This document shows, piece by piece, positions 1 through 5,886 of a stretch of DNA of 5,886 nt. The stretch is taken from positions 1 through 5,886 of the forward strand of contig CALQKQ020000250.1 of the NCBI GenBank assembly GCA_943331195.2, written 5' to 3'. The stretch is from Akkermansia muciniphila (GTDB taxonomy: Bacteria > Verrucomicrobiota > Verrucomicrobiia > Verrucomicrobiales > V1-33). Positions within the stretch are counted from its first letter, which is position 1, and each line of letters starts with the position of its first letter. The notes beneath the pieces are model-generated. The model did not search any database. It saw only the letters and a program-made list of their open reading frames with translations, and was not told the origin of the DNA. A program made the position numbers and the translations under genes.

Positions 1-79
1 CAGGCTCCCGCCTTTCATTGAATCCCGGCGGGCGGGGGCACCCCACAACGCGCCGGGGGCTTTGGACCGCGCAAAGGAC
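1..79. other. Non-coding GC-rich end of window with possible stem-loop
   Basis: No gene is supported here. CCCGGCG (24-30) and CGCCGGG (51-57) can pair as a 7-bp stem around a G-rich/C-rich interior. No T-run follows in either direction, so termination cannot be claimed. It lies about 25 bases past the end of the small gene on the minus strand, where a transcript end could be expected. Confidence 0.25.
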
Positions 80-94
80 TCACCCAATGGGTGA
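80..94 (-). other. Short hairpin at the end of the small gene
   Basis: TCACCC at 80-85 and GGGTGA at 89-94 form a 6-bp stem with a 3-base loop. On the minus strand the 3' arm contains the TGA that closes the small gene's frame. No U-tract follows, so it is a weak candidate for a transcription-end or RNA-stability structure rather than a canonical terminator. Confidence 0.3.
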
Positions 95-252
95 AACTCC
101 TGAGGCCAATGAAAACGGCTCAGCCCTCGTCCTTATCAAGAAAAAGGGCCCCCGAGTCAGTTTGCAACTTGCGGTTTTAGAATTAGGGATCGCCGGAGGC
201 ATAGCGGGAAGGCGGCCGCCACTAGGAGTTGGAGAGGAAGCGGTCGCGAGCG

Positions 253-270
253 GTTCCGGGGCGCCGGAAC
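253..270. repeat. Near-perfect palindrome, 7-bp arms
   Basis: GTTCCGG at 253-259 and CCGGAAC at 264-270 are inverted copies separated by four bases (GGCG). The site falls inside the tail of the frameshifted small gene, at its Gly-Ala-Pro-Glu-Pro codons. There is no T-run on either side, so it is not an intrinsic terminator. It may simply follow from codon composition. Confidence 0.3.
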
Positions 271-301
271 GGAACCCGATACGGTTATCGGTGCCGTACA
301 G

Positions 302-332
302 GGTGTGGCCAACCTTACTAAAAAGGTGTGGC
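302..332. repeat. 8-bp direct repeat GGTGTGGC flanking an A5 run
   Basis: The octamer GGTGTGGC occurs at 302-309 and 325-332, with five A (320-324) just before the second copy. The pair lies where the small gene appears to change frame. The A5 tract reads T5 on the coding strand. Short repeats and homopolymers are typical sites of slippage or assembly indels, so this may mark the cause of the shift. Confidence 0.4.
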
Positions 333-736
333 ATGAGACTGCGCAGCTAGGGTAGGCGTCGACGCTTTCGGGCGTAAAATGAAACCACGCCGGGGTCGCC
401 GGGTCGGGAGGCGGAGGCGCGGGCGACGGAGTCACCCCAAAAGCATTTTTTTGACGCAAATAATGGGGCAGTTTAGGGGAGGCTTCTACGACGAGAGACC
501 ATTGCCAGCGGGAAAACCCCGTCGGGTCGGCCCACTCGCGGCGTTCGGCCTGGATGATTTTATCCTCCGAGCTGGGTCGGCGCCAAAAGGCCCGGGGAAA
601 AATTTGGTTCGGCTCAGTCTTCAGCGAGGTTGGAGGATGGGACAGCACCGTCGCAAGCACCGGCCAGGGCGCGGCGCCAGCCGAGCCAAGAGAGGCCGAG
701 CAGTCCCAAACCCAGCCATATAAGCAGGGAGGGCTT

Positions 737-741
737 CATTA
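737..741 (-). promoter_or_regulatory. TAATG stop/start overlap (translational coupling)
   Basis: On the minus strand the TAA of the giant gene and the ATG of the small gene share one A. The 25 bases upstream of the ATG contain no purine-rich ribosome binding site. Reinitiation by ribosomes that finish the giant protein is therefore the likely mode of translation, and it would tie the small protein's level to that of its large neighbour. Confidence 0.65.
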
Positions 742-3700
742 ATTGCCGGAGTGCGAGTAGGTACGAAGATAAAGCAGAATATCGGTGACACTGCCCACGA
801 ATCGATTGAGCGCCAGCTTTTCATTTGCTAGCAAATTGATCGCCGGGATGACGATCTTCCAGCGGGTATTCCAGGCACTGCGCCCAATTAGGCGATTGCT
901 GCTGTATTCGAGGGGCGGCGCGGTATCGAACAAGGACATGTCGGCGACCGCGCGGATCGCTTGGTGCTTGCGGATGATCCACGGCTGCTCATTGAGGGTG
1001 CCGTTGGCGCGGAAGAACTTGTTGCTGTTAAAGTCGTTCGCTCCCAGGTTGTATGGTAGGGGAAGGGCTTGATCTTGCACGGTCCAACTGCGGAAAATGC
1101 CTTCGTCGCCCAAGGGCGGGGCCCGCATGCAGTCGTTCCCGCAGGGAATCAGGTAAACATACGGGGTGGCACTGAGAATATAGTCCTTGTTAGTGTCGTC
1201 CAACTCGGGCCCGCCGATGGAGGCATCCATGCCGACATAGCCCGGCAGCACGAAGCCCGCGTTGCTGATCACGGTGGCATAGCTGCTTGGCGAATAGACG
1301 TGGTCGCCGCCGCTCAACTCCAAGCCGAAGAAGTTCTTTCCAGATTCAATGGTGGTACTGAAGGGGATGATGAAGCCAGGTACAGCGCTGCCATCCGGCT
1401 TCTTAATGTTGCGGCATTGGCTGGCCACGTCGGAGTCGTTGAGCACGTTAGACACAATGTGTTGCTCCAAGGTCTGCATCCAGGCGTCATCGTCGCTGGT
1501 CGCATTCGGGTCATCCATGAGGCGGAATAGCTCTTTGCGCAAGGAAAACACGGTGCCGTAATAGTCCGGGTTGTTGATGCCCAGGCGACCCTCCGCCACC
1601 GAAAAGTCGGCGTTGAGCTGCGCCATCGTTCCCGCCAAGCCGGCGTCGCCTAGCGTGCTCGCGGTGGATTTGGGCACCCCATCGCTGAGGTCGCCCAGGG
1701 AGCGTGAAGCGACGATTCGGCTAAACACGGTTTGTCCCTGGGGCGATCCCAGCAAACCGGTCTCGTAGTCGTAAGCCTTCGCCGCCATGTAGGTGTAGCG
1801 GCTGGCCATATCAAACAGCGAGCGATACTGCTCCAGGGCCTCGTTGCGGAAGGTGCGGAAGGTCAGATCCTTGGTTCGGTAGCCTTGAATGAGGGAGGCC
1901 GCACGCTGCCGGAATACTTCGCGCTCCGCGAGGATCCGGTTGCCGCGCGCCATCACATTGCTAACGTTTTGCAGGGCCCTCTGATGATTCACGGTCAGCT
2001 GCATCAAGGTGTTCGCTTGGGTCGTCACCTCGCGGTATGCTGCGTCGTACTCGTAGGCCATCTGCAATTCCTCTTGGGAGAAATCCAGCGCCTTACATTT
2101 GTACTCGAGCTGCATCTCCTTTTCGACCACTTTAGTCTGTTGAAACCGGGAGGAAGCCTCATAGGCAATCGACGCGATTCTCATGCTTGCCGAGACAATT
2201 CCAGCGGCAAGTAACGCACTCCCGCGGGCGGGAGCTGTGGCATCATTGTCAAGGCCGATCACTCTCGGGAAGAACTCGGCGACGGCGCTTCCATAGTCGA
2301 GTATTCCGGATGCCAAACTATCGCAGTTCTTCGCCTTGATATCGAGATCTCGGACGATTTTTTCTACGTTTAATATTTCATCTTGTCGCATTTTGGTTTC
2401 AGCCAAAGCGGCCTTGTGCATGGCGATGAGACCGTTGATAACTTCTTTCTTGCGGTTCATCTCGGCGAGGTTCTTCTGCATGGCGACACTGGCCTCGGAG
2501 ATCGATAACCAACTCTGTTGAGTATCCTGCAGGGCACTCTGCAACTCCCCCGTTTCCGCCCGCGAACCCATCGTGCTGTTCCAGACATCATTATATTGCA
2601 CGAACTGCGAGGGATTAATGGTCACCTCGCGCACGGTGACCGAGGTGTCATTGTCGTAGCTCGAGACCACATTGGCGATACTGTTGCCAGTGAATTCCTT
2701 GATATTGCTGGCCTCTTTGAGACGAATGGTGATGGGTTTCATCGTGTCCACTAAAGCATTAGGACGGTCGACAATAAACCAGTGGTTGAGGTCGGGGCCG
2801 AAGTAGCCTTGGGCGTAGAGTTTACCGGCACCGATGTCGCCGACATAAGGGCGACCGTAGATGTCGATGAGCTGATTGATATAGGCGGTTTCCTGCATCG
2901 CGATGTCCGTCGTGTAGTCGTCCACCGAGTTCGTTTGTTCCCGCAGGGAGGCCGACATTACCGCCGCCTGATTGAAGGCACCGGCGGCATTGTTAAGCGA
3001 ACGCAAGGCGCGGTCATAGATTTGCGCAAAGTGGCTCATTCCTTGGTAGCGGCTCAACTCCTGGCCCAGAGAACTAGCGAAGTAGGGATCGATGTCAAAG
3101 GCGATCGACCCTGGGCTGAGGCCGAGTGGATTGAGATGGGAGTTGGCGTTGTCGAGGGTGGTCTGGAGGGAATCTGCGGCGGCTGGCAGCAGCGCCAATT
3201 CGGGGACCGTGGTGCGGTCGATCTTTTGGATGCCGGTGTGATAATTGTCGACATCTGGCAACATGGCATTGGCCATGGCCCAGTTAACCAGCGCCCCTTG
3301 AGTGCTGCGGCTGATCTCCTCTTTCAAGCCCCATTTGCGGGCCACCCCGGTTTGCGTGTTGACGGGCGTGTGGTCGCGGAAGTGCGACCAACCGCTGGCG
3401 GGAGCATCCTTGTAGTCGCGCCGATAGGTCAGGGCGACGACTTGTTGGGCGGTGTTGGCGAGGTTGCTGGCGGTGGCGGCGAACTTCCGTTCGTCTTGGA
3501 AGTCGACCGTCACCGGCATGCCCAGCACGGTTACGGCCTCGGCGCGCGGCGTCCACGTAAAGTTTTGATTCCACAATAAGCGATAGTAGCCGGTGAGAGC
3601 CGTTAGGTAATGGCCATAGGCATCGCCGTGGCCTTGCGGGAACATCCGCTGAGCATCGGACTCGTCGACCACGCCGTTGGCGGTGCTGCTGCCAGCCTTT

Positions 3701-5886
3701 TCCTTGATGTTGTAATTCACCGCGTAGATGGCCTCGCCGCTGTTGATGCCGTGGGTGTAATTCCAAATGAGGCGGTTGTAGGCGGGAGCGGTGCTCACGC
3801 CGGGGCTGACGCTGTCATCGCGACCGTGCAGCAATGCCAATTCTTCATCCAGTGAACTGGAGACCTGACCTTCGAAGGAAAAGCGGCTGCTGTTCACCGC
3901 ACCGGCGTCCAGCGAAATCGTCGAGTTGGCGGCGTCCGCGTAGGCCTCGTTCCCGAGGATGGTATAGAGGTCGTTGAGGTATCCGGCGGCTAGAATCAAG
4001 GCGTTGTTGGTGTCTGGGTCATTGGTATTGGCATCGATGCTCATGCTTTTGGCACGGTTGAGCACGGTTTCGTAAATCGCGATCAGCCCAGCGTCGTTGA
4101 TATTCTCCATGTTCAAGGCCAGATCCCCTTCCCAGCGGGTTCCCGCTTGGGTGATCACACTGACGTCAGTGTTGACGGCGTTATTGGAGAGATCCTTGAC
4201 CCGTTGCTCAAAAGGATTGATCGCCGCGAGCACCCGCTTGACCCAGCCTTCGGTGAATTGCGGCGCCATCCAACGGGACCACGCCACATCGTTCTGTGTC
4301 GATTTGCCTGCCGTGAGCACGTTGGCGCTGCTCAGTTTGGGGCGGTAGCGCATGGTGAACCAGCGGTCGTTGAGCACAAAAGTGGAACCTCCAAACGCAT
4401 TGCTGGGACTGCCGCCGACGATCGCGGTGTTGCTCAAAGATCCGCTCGGATCGCTTGGTGTCATCCAAGTGCTACCGGTGGCGACGAGGTCGGTTTCCTG
4501 GGCCACCTCCAACTTGAAGTTTAGGTTGGAGCTGCCGTTGGTATCGGCGTCGGAGTAGACCGCGACCTCAATGGTATTGCTACCGACGCTAAAATAACTT
4601 GGATCGATTTTGAATTGCTTACTCAATCCGTTACTTGTCAGCCCGGTGGTGGCACCTGAGGAGGTGAATATAGCGCTAGGCGCGTTGTAGGCCAGCGCCG
4701 CCCGTTGATTGACGTAAAGCACAAAGCCATCGAACTCGCCGAGGGACGCGCTAAAGACAATCTTTCCGGGAAGTGGGCTGGCCATGGTCACGCCGGCAGG
4801 ATATTGGAGGAGCAGGGCCGGGTAGCCCGCCGCTTTGTCGGCATCCGTATAACTGCTGGCCTCATCAACCGTAGTCGCATTTAGGGCATCAGTTATGTAA
4901 TTCACCGGGTTGACGTTGATCGAGCGCGGCAGCGGCACGGCGGCCGCAAGATAGTTAGTTGCACTGACAGTTAGAGCGCCGGGGTCGGTTAAGATCTTCC
5001 AATTTTGGGTGCTCGCCGCAGGATCACCGATAAGGGTGGTCATCAGCGTCGCATAAATGGCTGGGGTACTGGCCGCGCCCGTCGCCCAACGCCAGTCAAA
5101 TTCATAATCGTTCGGTTTACCGGCGAAGTCGGCGCTGTGGCGCAGGGTCACTTGTTCATCGAGTGGATTACTTGAGCTAATGATCTTCAAATCGCCGGTG
5201 TAGAGCTGATTGCTGACTTTGAGGACTTTGACCTGAACGGGATCGCCACTCGGGGTAAAAGCCTTCCCATTGCCAAAGACCAGGGTCACGTAGCCCGTAC
5301 CTTGGCCCGTCGCCGCCAGTGCGTAGCTATCGACAGCCGTGTCCGCATTCTCAATCGCCGCGATCACCGGTGAATTGGTGCGGCTCGTTTGGTTGTACCA
5401 CGAATTCGTAAATAAGGGGAAACGATTGGTGCCGAACCAGCTCACCAAAGGCACGGTGTTGTCGTTGGCGGCGTAAACATCCACGGCTTTGGTGGCGGTT
5501 TGGTCTACAATATAAGTACCCTTCTTTGCGGTGTTTTCGATGAAGGTTTCGAGACTGGTTTTGAGCGCTTTGATGGCCGTCAGCCAGCGGTCGCGATCAG
5601 GATCTGCTTCCGGCACCAGGTCCGCGATGACCTTTTCTTGTGCCGAAGTGAGCAGGTTGAGATCCAGGTAGTCCTCGCCTACGGTTTCGTCGTGGAATAC
5701 CCCTGTGAGCACCAGGGTGCCCTTGCTGCCGCGCAGCGGATCAAAGTAAAACCTTTGTTGCAAGTCGGGAGGGAGTTTTTGGAAATAGGTTTTGCCTTGG
5801 TAAGTACTCGTGGCGATGGAGGTTGGCAATTGCGTCAAACTACCCTCAGCGAGAGCCAGCGTTTTTTCTCGGGTGGGATCAAACAA
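739..5886 (-). CDS. Giant TcA-like protein, 5' end outside window
   Basis: This frame is open for 1715 codons to a TAA at 741-739. The first codon in view, TTG at the window edge, is only where the window begins; no start or signal peptide is visible. Residues are counted from there. Seen: a mixed N-terminal part (1-370); a beta-rich segment with galactose-binding-like pattern (378-467); a central part with many Trp, Tyr and Asn (470-930), including a degenerate EF-loop motif (733-744); an N-P-L-G-L-S-P-G motif (919-926) before a helical stretch; long charged helices (about 1112-1205 and 1243-1380) around an apolar Ala/Gly segment (1219-1242); and a beta-rich tail ending T-D-I-L-L-Y-L-R-T-Y. 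Cysteine is absent from the first 1187 residues; the five present are at 1188, 1264, 1491, 1582 and 1586. From what is known of Tc-toxin A subunits, the helix/apolar/helix/tail order suggests a pore-forming translocation device; this is inference. It could instead be an uncharacterised giant surface protein. The coding call is near certain; the function is not. Confidence 0.95.
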   Translation of the reverse strand: MFDPTREKTLALAEGSLTQLPTSIATSTYQGKTYFQKLPPDLQQRFYFDPLRGSKGTLVLTGVFHDETVGEDYLDLNLLTSAQEKVIADLVPEADPDRDRWLTAIKALKTSLETFIENTAKKGTYIVDQTATKAVDVYAANDNTVPLVSWFGTNRFPLFTNSWYNQTSRTNSPVIAAIENADTAVDSYALAATGQGTGYVTLVFGNGKAFTPSGDPVQVKVLKVSNQLYTGDLKIISSSNPLDEQVTLRHSADFAGKPNDYEFDWRWATGAASTPAIYATLMTTLIGDPAASTQNWKILTDPGALTVSATNYLAAAVPLPRSINVNPVNYITDALNATTVDEASSYTDADKAAGYPALLLQYPAGVTMASPLPGKIVFSASLGEFDGFVLYVNQRAALAYNAPSAIFTSSGATTGLTSNGLSKQFKIDPSYFSVGSNTIEVAVYSDADTNGSSNLNFKLEVAQETDLVATGSTWMTPSDPSGSLSNTAIVGGSPSNAFGGSTFVLNDRWFTMRYRPKLSSANVLTAGKSTQNDVAWSRWMAPQFTEGWVKRVLAAINPFEQRVKDLSNNAVNTDVSVITQAGTRWEGDLALNMENINDAGLIAIYETVLNRAKSMSIDANTNDPDTNNALILAAGYLNDLYTILGNEAYADAANSTISLDAGAVNSSRFSFEGQVSSSLDEELALLHGRDDSVSPGVSTAPAYNRLIWNYTHGINSGEAIYAVNYNIKEKAGSSTANGVVDESDAQRMFPQGHGDAYGHYLTALTGYYRLLWNQNFTWTPRAEAVTVLGMPVTVDFQDERKFAATASNLANTAQQVVALTYRRDYKDAPASGWSHFRDHTPVNTQTGVARKWGLKEEISRSTQGALVNWAMANAMLPDVDNYHTGIQKIDRTTVPELALLPAAADSLQTTLDNANSHLNPLGLSPGSIAFDIDPYFASSLGQELSRYQGMSHFAQIYDRALRSLNNAAGAFNQAAVMSASLREQTNSVDDYTTDIAMQETAYINQLIDIYGRPYVGDIGAGKLYAQGYFGPDLNHWFIVDRPNALVDTMKPITIRLKEASNIKEFTGNSIANVVSSYDNDTSVTVREVTINPSQFVQYNDVWNSTMGSRAETGELQSALQDTQQSWLSISEASVAMQKNLAEMNRKKEVINGLIAMHKAALAETKMRQDEILNVEKIVRDLDIKAKNCDSLASGILDYGSAVAEFFPRVIGLDNDATAPARGSALLAAGIVSASMRIASIAYEASSRFQQTKVVEKEMQLEYKCKALDFSQEELQMAYEYDAAYREVTTQANTLMQLTVNHQRALQNVSNVMARGNRILAEREVFRQRAASLIQGYRTKDLTFRTFRNEALEQYRSLFDMASRYTYMAAKAYDYETGLLGSPQGQTVFSRIVASRSLGDLSDGVPKSTASTLGDAGLAGTMAQLNADFSVAEGRLGINNPDYYGTVFSLRKELFRLMDDPNATSDDDAWMQTLEQHIVSNVLNDSDVASQCRNIKKPDGSAVPGFIIPFSTTIESGKNFFGLELSGGDHVYSPSSYATVISNAGFVLPGYVGMDASIGGPELDDTNKDYILSATPYVYLIPCGNDCMRAPPLGDEGIFRSWTVQDQALPLPYNLGANDFNSNKFFRANGTLNEQPWIIRKHQAIRAVADMSLFDTAPPLEYSSNRLIGRSAWNTRWKIVIPAINLLANEKLALNRFVGSVTDILLYLRTYSHSGN
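742..909 (-). other. C-terminal tail resembling the TcB-binding end of TcA
   Basis: This codes for residues about 1660-1715. It is predicted beta-rich by alternation of apolar and polar residues. The segment N-T-R-W-K-I-V-I-P is followed by F-V-G-S-V-T-D-I-L-L-Y-L-R-T-Y and then the terminus. TcA components typically finish with a strand of the form (S/N)D-(I/V)-(I/V)-L-H-(I/L)-R-Y-T close to the last residue, in the TcB-binding domain. Position and pattern both agree here, although the preceding F-E-G-x-G motif common in TcA is not apparent. No TcB or TcC gene is in the window. The next gene downstream is small and unrelated to TcB/TcC. Confidence 0.4.
1747..2553 (-). other. Coiled-coil / apolar tip / coiled-coil region of the giant protein
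   Basis: This codes for residues about 1112-1380. The first half is a long run of Lys, Glu, Gln, Ala and Met-rich helix with heptad-like spacing. It is followed by an F-F-P-R-V-I-G stretch and a small-residue apolar segment (1219-1242) interrupted only by Arg1221 and Arg1236. A second charged helix of about 130 residues then ends in F-D-M-A-S-R-Y-T-Y-M-A-A-K-A-Y-D-Y-E. In TcA proteins the pore coil has the same order, and its second arm ends in a similar motif: an aromatic-rich LY.W......YF..YDLA stretch followed by A..AY.WE. The match is by remembered pattern, so homology is likely but unproven. An alternative is an independent helical stalk. Confidence 0.5.
3655..3690 (-). other. Degenerate EF-loop / dockerin-like motif
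   Basis: Residues 733-744 read S-S-T-A-N-G-V-V-D-E-S-D. Against the calcium-loop consensus D-x-(D/N)-x-(D/N)-G-x-(I/V)-(D/N)-x-x-D, positions 5, 6, 8, 9 and 12 agree, while positions 1 and 3 are Ser and Thr. A conserved-looking F-P-Q-G-H-G-D-A-Y-G-H-Y stretch with two His follows. Only one loop is seen, so this is not a complete dockerin, which has two. It may be a single structural calcium site or a coincidence. Confidence 0.3.
4486..4755 (-). other. Galactose-binding-like beta-sandwich segment
   Basis: This codes for residues about 378-467. The segment alternates strands and turns. It contains a G-F-V-L-Y-V-N-Q stretch followed about 45 residues later by F-S-V-G-S-N-T-I-E-V-A-V-Y. This pair is the usual signature of jelly-roll modules in glycoside hydrolases and lectin-like proteins, where a strand reads (V/F)-x-(V/L)-N-G and a later one reads L-x-x-G-x-N-x-I-x-V-x-V. 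If correct, the module would bind sugars or pack against neighbouring domains. No catalytic residues can be assigned. The call rests on pattern only. Confidence 0.35.

Larger units (their letters stand above)
80..739 (-). pseudogene. Small membrane-anchored protein gene, apparently frameshifted twice
   Basis: The start ATG at 739-737 shares its A with the giant gene's TAA (TAATG), with no visible Shine-Dalgarno, which suggests translational coupling. Residues 1-21 are a Leu/Gly/Trp-rich hydrophobic helix followed by W-R-R-A-L-A-G-A-C: a signal peptide or N-terminal anchor. The A-G-A-C does not match a strict lipobox. This frame stops at 616-614, but the next frame carries convincing protein from about 650 to 346: F-P-R-A-F-W-R-R-P, I-I-Q-A-E-R-R-E-W-A-D, S-R-W-Q-W-S-L-V-V-E, a Pro-rich linker and P-A-W-F-H-F. 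Good protein then resumes in the original frame (F-S-K-V-G-H-T-L-Y-G-T-D), ending at TGA 82-80. One extra and one missing base would restore about 219 residues. I do not recognise the family. The last 50 or so residues are low-complexity in composition and may not be real. The domain is probably periplasmic. Decay versus sequence error is undecided. Confidence 0.5.

Noticed and set aside
61..150. Riboswitch-like string GAAACTCCTGAGG on the plus strand
   Set aside because: It faintly recalls the end of a glycine aptamer, but the conserved GAAGGGGCAA-type core is absent and no plus-strand gene follows.
130..165. Possible intrinsic terminator on the minus strand (GGGGGCCC then TTTTT)
   Set aside because: The GGGCCC palindrome has no loop and no longer stem can be drawn, so the T-run alone is not enough.
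446..452. T7 run (A7 on the coding strand) as a frameshift site in the small gene
   Set aside because: The middle frame reads sensibly on both sides (L-P-H-Y-L-R-Q-K-N-A-F-G), so no shift is needed here.
18..723. Open plus-strand frames at 18-350 and 379-723
   Set aside because: Arg/Gly/Pro-heavy translations without domain-like pattern. They lie antisense to the small minus-strand gene, whose frames look far more protein-like.
621..824. Minus-strand frame of 67 codons spanning the junction of the two genes
   Set aside because: It overlaps the end of the giant gene in another frame and has no ribosome binding site or domain pattern.
2782..3579. A 265-codon open plus-strand frame antisense to the giant gene
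   Set aside because: Long antisense frames are expected opposite a GC-rich gene. The translation is Gly/Val/Arg-rich with no recognisable pattern, and the minus-strand frame is continuous through it.
5884..5886. TTG at the window edge as the start of the giant gene
   Set aside because: It is simply the first codon in view. No signal peptide or upstream control region follows from it, and the frame is open at the edge.

Overview
The window is almost entirely one long minus-strand gene. It runs in from beyond the right edge and ends at 739. It is followed, with a one-base stop/start overlap, by a much smaller gene that looks frameshifted. The organism cannot be fixed from this sequence. A moderately GC-rich genome, a giant probably exported protein and no Shine-Dalgarno at the coupled start would fit a Verrucomicrobiota- or Planctomycetota-like bacterium. 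That assignment is inference with low confidence.

Region 739-5886 (minus) encodes at least 1715 residues with no interruption. The true start and any signal peptide lie outside the window. The first two thirds mix beta-rich segments, one resembling a galactose-binding jelly roll, with a strongly patterned central region that holds a degenerate calcium-loop/dockerin-like motif. The last third has two long helical, coiled-coil-prone stretches flanking a short Ala/Gly-rich apolar segment. A beta-rich tail follows and ends in a D-I-L-L-Y-L-R-T-Y motif. This order, and several local motifs, resemble the C-terminal half of Tc-toxin A components (TcA: alpha pore-forming coil, transmembrane tip, TcB-binding domain). 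I therefore describe it as a TcA-like giant protein. The relation is inferred from architecture and remembered motifs, not from a search.

Region 80-739 (minus) is the likely second gene. It starts at an ATG that overlaps the TAA of the giant gene (TAATG) and opens with a hydrophobic signal/anchor segment. The plausible protein then moves to the next frame for about 300 bases and returns to the first frame. The two apparent shifts compensate, so the repaired protein is about 219 residues. It could be a decayed gene or an assembly with two single-base errors. The giant gene beside it is intact.

Region 1-79 holds no gene I can support, only GC-rich sequence with a possible stem-loop. No tRNA, rRNA, CRISPR array, insertion sequence or convincing promoter was seen. 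The working model is a two-gene minus-strand operon: a very large exported or translocating protein plus a small membrane-anchored partner whose translation depends on the giant gene.
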